Source of the DNA: Wolbachia pipientis
Lineage (GTDB): Bacteria > Pseudomonadota > Alphaproteobacteria > Rickettsiales > Anaplasmataceae
Direction of reading: 5' to 3'
Length of the DNA: 5,417 nt
NCBI RefSeq assembly: GCF_023661085.1
Contig: NZ_JAHDJT010000097.1
Location: forward strand, 1-5,417
In this document: one piece after another, positions 1 through 5,417 of the stretch
Numbering within the stretch: the first letter of the stretch is position 1
Layout of the letters: each line of letters opens with the position of its first letter
Notes under the pieces: model-generated
Seen by the model: only the letters and a program-made list of their open reading frames with translations
Database searches by the model: none
What the model was told of the DNA's origin: nothing
Program-made: the position numbers and the translations under genes

Positions 1-563
1 CTGCCCGCAATAGTGCAAAGTCAATAAAGTATTTATTAGAAAATGGGGCAAACCTTGAAGCACGAGATAAAGATGGGTTTACTCCTTTACATTGTGCTGT
101 TATCTCTAATCGTACAAAGGGAGTAAAGTGCCTAGTGGAAAGAGGGGCAAATCTTGAAGTACAAGATAAAGATGGATGTACTCCTTTATTTTATGCTAAA
201 TGCGTACATAACGATAAGATAATAAAACTTTTACAAGAAAAAGCTGAGAGTAAAAAAGACTTAGATAGGAATGTATTGAAAGAAACAAAAAATCAGCATT
301 CCAAAACAAATGAAGTGTCATTAAAAAAAGTAGAAAAAAAGCCACCGTTATCAAAAATTGCCTACGTAAGCCTTGTAACAACGTCAATGGTAGGTTCTAT
401 CCTTAGTATTGTTTCAGGATTGTTTGTTCTATCGATGATTACAACTTCTGTAACATCTGCGTTGGTAGCTAGCGGCATTACATACACAATGTCAAAACCC
501 ACCACTGAATTGAAAGGAGTAGCTATTGAAGGCTTGGTACAACATGGTGTTGGTGAGGTTTAA
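1..563 (+). CDS. Ankyrin-repeat protein with C-terminal membrane hairpin (5' end outside window)
   Basis: The frame is open from position 3 to the TAA at 561-563, so this is the last 186 residues of a longer protein; the GTG at 135 is an internal valine, not a start. What is visible is the end of one ankyrin repeat (about 3-65), a full 33-residue repeat (66-164, with the DKDG-TPLH core) and a last, diverging repeat (165 to about 250). A lysine-rich, hydrophilic linker follows (about 250-356). Then comes a hydrophobic stretch of some 45 residues (357-491), long enough for two membrane helices, and a 23-residue tail. Ankyrin repeats mediate protein-protein binding. Wolbachia carries many such genes, and several are suspected to act on host proteins; a secreted or membrane-anchored role here is inference. 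There is no catalytic domain in the visible part. pdhB follows 76 bp downstream on the same strand and is functionally unrelated. Confidence 0.88.
   Translation, partial: ARNSAKSIKYLLENGANLEARDKDGFTPLHCAVISNRTKGVKCLVERGANLEVQDKDGCTPLFYAKCVHNDKIIKLLQEKAESKKDLDRNVLKETKNQHSKTNEVSLKKVEKKPPLSKIAYVSLVTTSMVGSILSIVSGLFVLSMITTSVTSALVASGITYTMSKPTTELKGVAIEGLVQHGVGEV
45..188 (+). repeat. 99-bp-period ankyrin repeat DNA
   Basis: Positions 45-89 and 144-188 are two copies of a 45-base segment exactly 99 bp (33 codons) apart. They match at 40 of 45 positions. They encode the end of one ankyrin repeat and the start of the next (GANLE, then DKDG-TPL). Three of the five differences change an amino acid and two are silent. 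The similarity at DNA level suggests a fairly recent duplication or gene conversion within the array. Confidence 0.8.
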
Positions 564-580
564 TTTGTAGCAATATCTGC

Positions 581-630
581 TTTACTAGTCCCTGGTAACT
601 TTGATATAGTTACTTTAGTTAATCTATAAA
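581..630 (+). promoter_or_regulatory. Candidate pdhB promoter region
   Basis: Two overlapping sigma70-like arrangements lie in the 76-bp gap before pdhB. The first is TTTACT (581-586), an 18-bp spacer and TATAGT (605-610); it would give an untranslated leader of about 20 nt. The second is TTGATA (601-606), an 18-bp spacer and TATAAA (625-630); its transcript would start almost at the ATG. AT-rich DNA produces such matches easily, and read-through from the ankyrin gene is also possible, because no terminator hairpin with a T-run separates the two genes. Confidence 0.35.
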
Positions 631-639
631 AGTTTATAA

Positions 640-1638
640 ATGGCAACTTTAAGCGTGAGAGAAGCTTTATGCATAGCAATCAGAGAAGAAATGCAAAATA
701 ACCCTGATGTGTTTATCATGGGGGAAGAAGTCGCAGAATATGATGGTGCTTATAAAGTAACGAAAGGGTTGCTAAAAGAGTTTGGAGAGAATAGGGTGAT
801 TGATACACCTATTACCGAACATGGATTTGCTGGTCTTGCTGTTGGAGCAGCATTTGCTGGACTTAGGCCAATTGTTGAGTTTATGACTTTTAATTTTTCT
901 ATGCAGGCTATCGATCAGATTGTAAATTCTGCAGCAAAAACAAATTATATGTCAGGTGGACAACTTGGATGCCCTATAGTATTTCGTGGACCAAACGGCG
1001 CTGCAGCGAGAGTTGCTGCACAACACTCTCAATGCTTTGCATCTTGGTATTCGCATGTACCAGGATTAAAAGTAATAGCACCCTATTTTGCCTCCGATTG
1101 CAGAGGTCTGCTTAAAGCTGCAATTCGTGATCCGGATCCAGTGATATTTCTAGAAAACGAGATTGCTTATGGACATGAGCACGAAGTTCCTGACTCTGAG
1201 CTATCGAATAAAGACTATTTACTTGAGATAGGCAAGGCTGCTGTTATACGGGAAGGAAAGGATGTGACTATCACTGCTTTCTCACTGCAATTAATGGATG
1301 CTTTGAATGCAGCAGATTTACTCTCTAGTAAAGGTATAGAAGCTGAAGTTATTGACCTGAGAACCTTAAGGCCACTTGATACTGAAACTATTATTAACTC
1401 TATCAAGAAAACTAATAGATTGGTCAGCGTAGAAGAGGGTTGGCCATTTGCAGGAATCGGCGCAGAGCTTTCGGCTACGGTTATGGAGCAGGGATTTGAC
1501 TATCTTGATGCTCCAGTTGTACGCGTAACAGGTAAGGATGTTCCTTTACCCTATGCTGCAAATTTGGAGAAAAAAGCATTACCGCAAGCGGAAGATATAG
1601 TTGAAGCTGTGCACCTGGTTTGCTTTAGAAAGGCTTAG
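640..1638 (+). CDS. pdhB: Pyruvate dehydrogenase E1 component, beta subunit
   Basis: PdhB pairs with PdhA (E1-alpha) in the thiamine-diphosphate-dependent E1 enzyme. E1 decarboxylates pyruvate and passes the acetyl group to the lipoyl arm of E2 in the cytosolic pyruvate dehydrogenase complex, giving acetyl-CoA. The 332 residues match the usual E1-beta length without the extra N-terminal lipoyl domain that some alphaproteobacteria carry. The N-terminal half (about 4-180) is the pyrimidine-binding transketolase fold, with the TPITEHGF segment holding the ThDP-contacting Glu60 and the QHSQ segment holding His129, the equivalent of the active-site histidine of the family. The C-terminal half (about 195-325) is the transketolase C-terminal domain ([25 protein letters not shown]). 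The gene looks intact. The ATG at 640 fits the family N-terminus ([10 protein letters not shown]), but no clear Shine-Dalgarno precedes it. No pdhA is in the window. Its 3' end overlaps that of mgtE by 4 bp. Confidence 0.97.
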   Translation: MATLSVREALCIAIREEMQNNPDVFIMGEEVAEYDGAYKVTKGLLKEFGENRVIDTPITEHGFAGLAVGAAFAGLRPIVEFMTFNFSMQAIDQIVNSAAKTNYMSGGQLGCPIVFRGPNGAAARVAAQHSQCFASWYSHVPGLKVIAPYFASDCRGLLKAAIRDPDPVIFLENEIAYGHEHEVPDSELSNKDYLLEIGKAAVIREGKDVTITAFSLQLMDALNAADLLSSKGIEAEVIDLRTLRPLDTETIINSIKKTNRLVSVEEGWPFAGIGAELSATVMEQGFDYLDAPVVRVTGKDVPLPYAANLEKKALPQAEDIVEAVHLVCFRKA

Positions 1639-3005
1639 CTATTTAGCAGGAAGAGCGTAGCTAAACCGAGAAATATAAAAGCTGAAAGAATATCGGTTGT
1701 TGCTGATGTTAGAATTGAAGAGGAAACTGCAGGGTCGGATTTTAAACGATGGAGCATTATAGGAATGAAAGTTCCGATAAATGTTGCAATGATCGACATC
1801 ATAATCATGGAAGCTACAAAAATGATCTCCACTTTGAAGCTGTGAAATCTCACTGCTAATACTACGAGTGAAATAGTAGATAGAATTATTCCATTTATAA
1901 GACCTATTAGAAACTCTTTTATCAGTATTCTGTTTGCATTTTGCTCAGTTAAATGTTTTGTTGCGATTGCTCTGATGGTGAGTGTTACTGTTTGGGATCC
2001 TGCGTTTCCGCTCATCGACGCAATTATTGGCATAACTATTGGCAGTACTACAAAACTCTTTATTACGTTGTCGAAAAAGCCAACTACTATAGAGCATATC
2101 GTTGCGGCTAAGAGGTTGAACAACAACCAAGGTAGTCTTTGAATTATAGTTTTATGTATAGGGGCATTTATATCAGCTTTGGATGACACACCGCTTATTT
2201 TTAGTACGTCCTCTTCTGTTTCTTGTTGGACAACTTTTATTACATCTTCGATTAAGATCACACCGATGATTTTACCGCGCTTATTTACTACTGGAGCGGA
2301 TAATAGAGAGTAATCTTTAAATATTCTTGCAACTTCTTCTTGGTCCACTCCAGTTTTGATGATCTTTATCTCCTGGCTCATTATCTCTTTTATTGTTGTT
2401 TCTCCCGAATGAGATATTACCTTGTTTAAATTAACACTACCTATAGGTTCTAATTTTGAGTTGATGACAAAAATCTGATGGAATGTTTCTGGTATTTTTC
2501 TATAGTTGCGCAAGAATTCTGTTAGCTGGTTTATTGTCCAATAATATGGAGCTATAACCATGTTTTTATGTATCAACCTTCCTGCACTTTCTTCTGGGTA
2601 TGATAACAACTCCTCTACTAACTTTTGAGTTGTGTCGGGCAAATAGTGAAGTATGTTTTCTATAGACTTTCTATCCAAGTCCTTCACTATGGTTACTATG
2701 TCTTCTACATCAAGAAGAGTGAGTAACTTTGCCGTATTTTCTACTCCCAATGTTTCTATAATTTCCACTTGTAAATCTGGTACTACATGCACTAGGGCAT
2801 CACTTAACAAATGTTGATCTAGGATACTAACTAATTTTTCCCTGTGGTCACTGATTGAAGTAGATAAAAAATAGGCTAACTGAACGCTATCTATTGTTTT
2901 TACGATATTGCGAACGTTTTCTAGCTCCTCATTATCAAGTGACTCGATTAGGTCATCAATAGCCTTGTTACCTAAGCCATAGTGGGAATTTACTTCAATA
3001 TTCAT
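1635..3005 (-). CDS. mgtE: MgtE-family magnesium transporter
   Basis: MgtE is an inner-membrane, Mg2+-gated Mg2+ channel that works as a homodimer. The 456 residues show the full family architecture. There is an N-terminal helical MgtE_N domain (about 30-135) ending in the typical YPEESAGRL segment (137-144). A pair of CBS domains follows (about 145-265), including the PIGSVNL and [12 protein letters not shown] segments; in this family they sense cytosolic Mg2+ and close the pore. The membrane domain has about five helices (roughly 292-312, 317-340, 364-386, 392-417, 434-454). The pore signature GNAGSQ is at 333-338, and the TTD motif with Asp438 matches the selectivity aspartate of characterised MgtE. 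The start is supported by AAGGTG (3016-3011), 5 nt before the ATG. Nothing suggests decay. The gene is divergent from the prfB locus and convergent with pdhB, with overlapping stop codons. Confidence 0.95.
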   Translation of the reverse strand: MNIEVNSHYGLGNKAIDDLIESLDNEELENVRNIVKTIDSVQLAYFLSTSISDHREKLVSILDQHLLSDALVHVVPDLQVEIIETLGVENTAKLLTLLDVEDIVTIVKDLDRKSIENILHYLPDTTQKLVEELLSYPEESAGRLIHKNMVIAPYYWTINQLTEFLRNYRKIPETFHQIFVINSKLEPIGSVNLNKVISHSGETTIKEIMSQEIKIIKTGVDQEEVARIFKDYSLLSAPVVNKRGKIIGVILIEDVIKVVQQETEEDVLKISGVSSKADINAPIHKTIIQRLPWLLFNLLAATICSIVVGFFDNVIKSFVVLPIVMPIIASMSGNAGSQTVTLTIRAIATKHLTEQNANRILIKEFLIGLINGIILSTISLVVLAVRFHSFKVEIIFVASMIMMSIIATFIGTFIPIMLHRLKSDPAVSSSILTSATTDILSAFIFLGLATLFLLNS

Positions 3006-3038
3006 ATCTTCACCTTACTTCTTAATACATATACATGC

Positions 3039-3066
3039 TTGATCCCTTTAAACATTAGAGTATAAT
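3039..3066 (+). promoter_or_regulatory. Promoter of the small ORF-prfB unit
   Basis: TTGATC (3039-3044), a 16-bp spacer and a perfect TATAAT (3061-3066) form a good sigma70-type promoter. Transcription would start near 3073, about 20 nt before the small ORF at 3092 and about 87 nt before the prfB ATG. It is the only well-formed rightward promoter seen ahead of prfB. Confidence 0.6.
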
Positions 3067-3087
3067 AAGATTGTTTTAAATTAACTA
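3059..3087 (-). promoter_or_regulatory. Candidate mgtE promoter
   Basis: Reading leftward there is a -10-like TATACT (3064-3059), with TAGTTA (3087-3082) 17 bp upstream as a poor -35. It would give a leader of about 45-50 nt that contains the AAGGTG ribosome site. The -10 box shares four base pairs with the rightward TATAAT (3061-3066), so the two promoters would overlap. The -35 match is weak, hence the low confidence. Confidence 0.3.
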
Positions 3088-3091
3088 CTAT

Positions 3092-3160
3092 ATGGTTAAA
3101 TTTCTGTTTTGTGTACTGTTATTGCTATTGATAGTGAATATATTAAAATCTAAAGCATAA
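3092..3160 (+). CDS. 22-residue hydrophobic small ORF, possible membrane microprotein or leader peptide
   Basis: An ATG at 3092 opens a 22-codon frame. It reads a short basic start (MVK), about 16 mostly hydrophobic residues with a run of five leucines (about 4-18), and a lysine-bearing tail (KSKA). That is the pattern of a minimal single-span membrane peptide with charged ends. The stop is TAA (3158-3160), immediately followed in frame by TGA (3161-3163). The TAA shares its last base with the ATG of prfB, so termination here could feed reinitiation at prfB. The frame is closed upstream by TAA at 3077 and has no alternative start. No Shine-Dalgarno is seen, and the predicted transcript start is only about 20 nt away. 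I do not recognise the peptide; the ORF could be fortuitous in AT-rich DNA. Confidence 0.4.
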   Translation: MVKFLFCVLLLLLIVNILKSKA

Positions 3161-4264
3161 TGAAAGCTTATTTAGAAATTTTTGAACACTTTCAGAGCTT
3201 AGGTAAGAGTATTTCTGTCATTAGGAGGTGTCTTTGACATAGAAAAATTGAAATCACGCCTTGCAGAGCTAGAATCTCAGGCTACAGGTGATGATCTATG
3301 GCAGGACAACCAAAAAGCACAAGAAATTTTAAAAGAACGTTCTAAAATCAAAAATGATGTTGAGTCATTTTCAAAGTTAGAAAGTGATTACAACGATGCT
3401 ATCAGCCTAATGAAATTTGCTATTGATGAGAATGATGAGGAATTTTTCTCTGAAGTTGAAAATGAATTAGTGAAGCTAGAGAAATTAATCAAGCGCAAGG
3501 AAACAGAATCTTTATTTACTGGCGAAGCAGATAATAATGACTGTTTCTTGGAAATTCACTCAGGAGCTGGCGGAACAGAGAGCAATGATTGGGCTGAAAT
3601 GCTCATGCGTATGTATATGAGGTGGGCAGAGATTTATCACAACTTTAAAGTTGAAGTTGTAGAGAAATTGGAGGGAGAATCGGTTGGCATAAAATCTGCA
3701 ACGATAAAAATCGTTGGAGAAAAAGCTTATGGATGGGCAAAAAGCGAAAGTGGTATTCACAGACTGGTCAGAATATCACCATTTGATGCAAACAGCAAAC
3801 GTCATACCAGTTTTGCAAGCGTAGGGGTGACACCGGTGATAGAAGATTCAATTGATATTGCTGTAGATGAAAAGGATCTAAAGATCGACACCTACCGCGC
3901 TTCAGGGGCAGGCGGTCAGCATGTAAACAAAACTGAAAGCGCAGTGCGCATTACGCATATTCCAACAGGTGTCATAGTTCAATGCCAAAATAGCCGTTCC
4001 CAGCATCAAAACAGGCATGAGGCATTGAGATTGCTTAAAGGACGTTTATACCAAATTGAGCTGGAAAAAAAAGAGCGGGAAATGGCTGAAGAATACGGCA
4101 AGAAATGCGACATAGGCTGGGGTAATCAAATCAGATCATATGTTGTGCATCCATATCAAATGGTGAAGGATTTAAGAACCGGATATGAGGTGGGCAATAT
4201 AAATTCCGTCTTTGATGGTAATATAGACTGTTTCATAGTTAGTGTGCTGACTAATAAAAATTAG
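3160..4264 (+). CDS. prfB: Peptide chain release factor 2 (RF2), with +1 programmed frameshift
   Basis: RF2 recognises UGA and UAA in the ribosomal A site and triggers release of the finished protein. The coding sequence is join(3160..3234, 3236..4264). There are 25 zero-frame codons from ATG 3160 to CTT 3232-3234, an in-frame TGA at 3235-3237, then a +1 shift to GAC and 342 further residues, 367 in all (E. coli RF2 has 365). A TTG at 3248 is an internal leucine and not the start. The N-terminal part to about residue 130 is mainly helical and acidic. The codon-reading SPF tripeptide is at 206-208. The catalytic GGQ is at 251-253, one residue from the E. coli positions, with Ala247 at the site where E. 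coli K-12 has the unusual Thr246. No Shine-Dalgarno precedes ATG 3160, and the start overlaps the stop of a small upstream ORF. Synthesis is self-limited: low RF2 lets the UGA pause and shift. Confidence 0.96.
3223..3238 (+). promoter_or_regulatory. prfB +1 programmed ribosomal frameshift site
   Basis: The element is AGGAGG (3223-3228), three bases (TGT), then CTT TGA C (3232-3238). This is the canonical RF2 arrangement: an internal Shine-Dalgarno sequence exactly three bases before the slippery CUU codon, followed by UGA with C as the next base, a poor termination context. E. coli has AGGGGG-TAT-CTT-TGA-C; here the Shine-Dalgarno is the full consensus. The tRNA-Leu slips from CUU to UUU when RF2 is scarce. 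Confidence 0.96.
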
Positions 4265-4281
4265 GTGGATTGATTTTTTAT

Positions 4282-4323
4282 TGTGATATGTTCATAAAAC
4301 CTCACTATCACTACAAGCTTGTA
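4282..4323. other. Inverted repeats between convergent prfB and the 300-aa gene
   Basis: The 65-bp gap between the two convergent stop codons holds a 6-bp inverted repeat, GTGATA (4283-4288) and TATCAC (4306-4311), with a 17-bp loop. A 12-bp perfect palindrome, TACAAGCTTGTA, follows at 4312-4323. Neither is followed by a T-run on either strand, so neither is a standard intrinsic terminator. They may still weaken or stall converging transcription. Confidence 0.3.
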
Positions 4324-4329
4324 TATGAC

Positions 4330-5232
4330 CTATTTCCGTTGTGTGCTACCGTGTTGCTCTATAGACAATATGCCACCATCGTCGGAGAGCAAATTGCGTG
4401 CTGGCTCACTTTGTTTAAGGCTTTCAATTGCCTGCTTCTTATCAGCTTCAGTGCGTGCATTAAAACTACATTGAAGATCTACACCACCTTCAGTAAGACT
4501 ACATTGCAAGCCAAAACCAGCAGCAAAACCTTCTGTTTCATCAGGAAGATTTCCAGCAATGATTCCCTTTATAGTAACATTTTGGTCATTTGCAGTTGTT
4601 CGTATCATTCCTTTGCCATCTTTGATATCGCCATCTGCAATCCTTGCCACAACAATCCGATCTATAGCTTGTTTATCTTTCATTACTCGGGATATTACTT
4701 CTATATCTGACTGATCCTGATCTGTATCATCCTGTTGCTCCAATTTATCAGCTTCTTCTTTTATGCGTTTTTTGTACTTTTCTTCACTTCTCACTTTGAC
4801 TTCATTTACTTCTATACTTGTATCTTTTTGATTGAAGAAATCTCTATTGATGTAATAAAAAATAAGCGCAGGTATCAGTGAAGTCATTAGATTTGATATA
4901 ATACACGGGATTAAAATTATAGCAGCAACAATATAGATGAGGATTCTAGCTGTAAACTTTAGTATTTTGGATAGTTTAGAATCGTTCTTGTGAGCACTAA
5001 CAGCATTCAAAAAAAGGTAGACACACACAATTGATGCTATTGTTGCAGCAGTGGGCACGATAATTGGAACAAGTAAAAGAGCGTTGACTAGCTTTTTCCA
5101 GGTACTAGTTGGTTTGGCGCTACTACTTAGCGATGCGAGATAGTTTTGGCCAGCATTGGCAACCCATTTTGTACTTGATAAGACTCTCTCACTATTTTTT
5201 TTAGATAAATTAACTTTCATTGGCTTTACCAT
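4330..5232 (-). CDS. Unrecognised membrane protein with soluble C-terminal domain
   Basis: I do not recognise a family. The 300 residues begin with a polar, serine- and lysine-rich stretch (1-46) without a cleavable signal peptide. Hydrophobic segments follow at about 49-78, 91-112 and 113-129, so two or three membrane spans. Then comes a highly charged, probably coiled-coil region (about 142-176, KKRIKEEADKLEQQ, then an Asp-Gln run). The C-terminal domain (about 177-290) is soluble, with alternating hydrophobic residues typical of beta strands. In it LQCS occurs twice, 11 residues apart (242-245 and 253-256). The layout suggests an inner-membrane anchor with a cytoplasmic or periplasmic domain. 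It is plausibly a lineage-specific Wolbachia protein; an effector role would be speculation. The start is uncertain: ATG 5232 or ATG 5220 (residue 5), neither with a good Shine-Dalgarno. The predicted promoter leaves only about 8 nt before the first and about 20 nt before the second. Confidence 0.82.
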   Translation of the reverse strand: MVKPMKVNLSKKNSERVLSSTKWVANAGQNYLASLSSSAKPTSTWKKLVNALLLVPIIVPTAATIASIVCVYLFLNAVSAHKNDSKLSKILKFTARILIYIVAAIILIPCIISNLMTSLIPALIFYYINRDFFNQKDTSIEVNEVKVRSEEKYKKRIKEEADKLEQQDDTDQDQSDIEVISRVMKDKQAIDRIVVARIADGDIKDGKGMIRTTANDQNVTIKGIIAGNLPDETEGFAAGFGLQCSLTEGGVDLQCSFNARTEADKKQAIESLKQSEPARNLLSDDGGILSIEQHGSTQRK

Positions 5233-5246
5233 ACTTATGATTATGC

Positions 5247-5277
5247 CAATTATACTAATAATGAATATAGTAAAATC
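5247..5277 (-). promoter_or_regulatory. Candidate promoter of the 300-aa membrane protein gene
   Basis: Leftward there is a perfect TATAAT (5252-5247), with TTGATT (5277-5272) upstream at a long 19-bp spacing. Transcription would begin near 5240, close to the ATG at 5232. This slightly favours the ATG at 5220 as the start used. Confidence 0.45.
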
Positions 5278-5330
5278 AACATAAAATTTTTACTTCTGTA
5301 TTTTTCGTTATTACGGAACAAAAAAACTAC

Positions 5331-5359
5331 TTGACAACCTTCGCCGTTATCCTTATCAT
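5331..5359 (+). promoter_or_regulatory. Strong rightward promoter at the right edge
   Basis: A perfect -35 TTGACA (5331-5336), an optimal 17-bp spacer and TATCAT (5354-5359, five of six consensus bases) form the best promoter match in the window. A transcript would begin near 5366 and read out of the right edge. It lies back-to-back with the leftward promoter at 5247-5277, in a 172-bp divergent intergenic region. Confidence 0.6.
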
Positions 5360-5404
5360 AGCAGTGAAGCTATTTGTTTAACTTCCCAATCTGTACAGGT
5401 TAAA

Positions 5405-5417
5405 ATGACAAGAGAAC
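5405..5417 (+). CDS. Possible start of a gene running off the right edge
   Basis: An ATG at 5405 is preceded by AGG (5397-5399) with a 5-nt gap, a workable ribosome site, and lies about 40 nt after the predicted start of transcription from the strong promoter at 5331-5359. Only four codons (M-T-R-E) are visible, so the product cannot be named. The same promoter could instead drive an RNA gene or a later start codon. Confidence 0.35.

Noticed and set aside
135..563. Ankyrin gene starting at GTG 135
   Set aside because: The same frame is open to the left edge and encodes further ankyrin repeat sequence, so the GTG is an internal valine codon.
1945..2130. 61-codon leftward open frame inside mgtE
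   Set aside because: It is in another frame of the conserved MgtE membrane domain, with no family resemblance.
3025..3036. Two tandem copies of ATACAT upstream of mgtE
   Set aside because: A 12-base, two-copy repeat in AT-rich DNA is expected by chance and has no evident role.
3248..4264. prfB starting at TTG 3248
   Set aside because: The upstream frame continues to the CTT-TGA-C frameshift element, and the joined product puts SPF and GGQ within one residue of their E. coli positions, so the TTG is an internal leucine.
4282..4323. Intrinsic terminator between prfB and the 300-aa gene
   Set aside because: The inverted repeats are AT-rich with a long loop or no loop, and no T-run follows on either strand. 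I list them only as inverted repeats.
4270..4710. 146-codon rightward open frame opposite the 300-aa membrane protein gene
   Set aside because: It lies wholly antisense to the better-supported leftward gene and has a low-complexity composition rich in Phe, Ser, Thr, Ile and Cys, typical of an antisense shadow. It has no ribosome site and no recognisable domain.

Overview
The window is AT-rich and gene-dense, and it very probably comes from a Wolbachia chromosome (Rickettsiales, Anaplasmataceae). The grounds are the combination of an ankyrin-repeat protein with a C-terminal membrane hairpin, a short-form alphaproteobacterial PdhB, a Rickettsiales-like MgtE, and an unrecognised lineage-specific membrane protein. 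This is judged from recognising the protein sequences, not from a database search. No rRNA, tRNA, CRISPR array, insertion sequence or phage gene is seen.

Layout, left to right. (1) The 3' end of an ankyrin-repeat gene (+, cut by the left edge, stop at 563). (2) pdhB (+, 640-1638), the E1-beta subunit of pyruvate dehydrogenase. (3) mgtE (-, 1635-3005), a CBS-domain Mg2+ channel, converging on pdhB so tightly that the two stop codons overlap. (4) A 154-bp divergent control region with a clear TATAAT promoter, followed by a 22-codon hydrophobic small ORF (3092-3160). The stop of the small ORF overlaps the start of prfB. (5) prfB (+, 3160-4264), release factor RF2, with a textbook +1 programmed frameshift at 3223-3238. 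A plain ORF search misses its first 29 residues. (6) A convergent, unrecognised 300-residue membrane protein (-, 4330-5232). (7) A rightward promoter (TTGACA-17-TATCAT) and a probable start codon of a further gene running off the right edge.

The genes do not form one pathway. pdhB feeds pyruvate into the TCA cycle, MgtE supplies Mg2+, and RF2 terminates translation at UGA and UAA. The ankyrin protein and the 300-aa membrane protein are the accessory, host-adapted type of gene. The most interesting part is the prfB 5' region. It stacks a small membrane-peptide ORF with tandem UAA-UGA stops, a nested prfB start (TAATGA), and the internal UGA frameshift site, all upstream of the gene for the factor that reads UGA. 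The frameshift is a known type of autoregulation. The coupling to the small ORF is inference.
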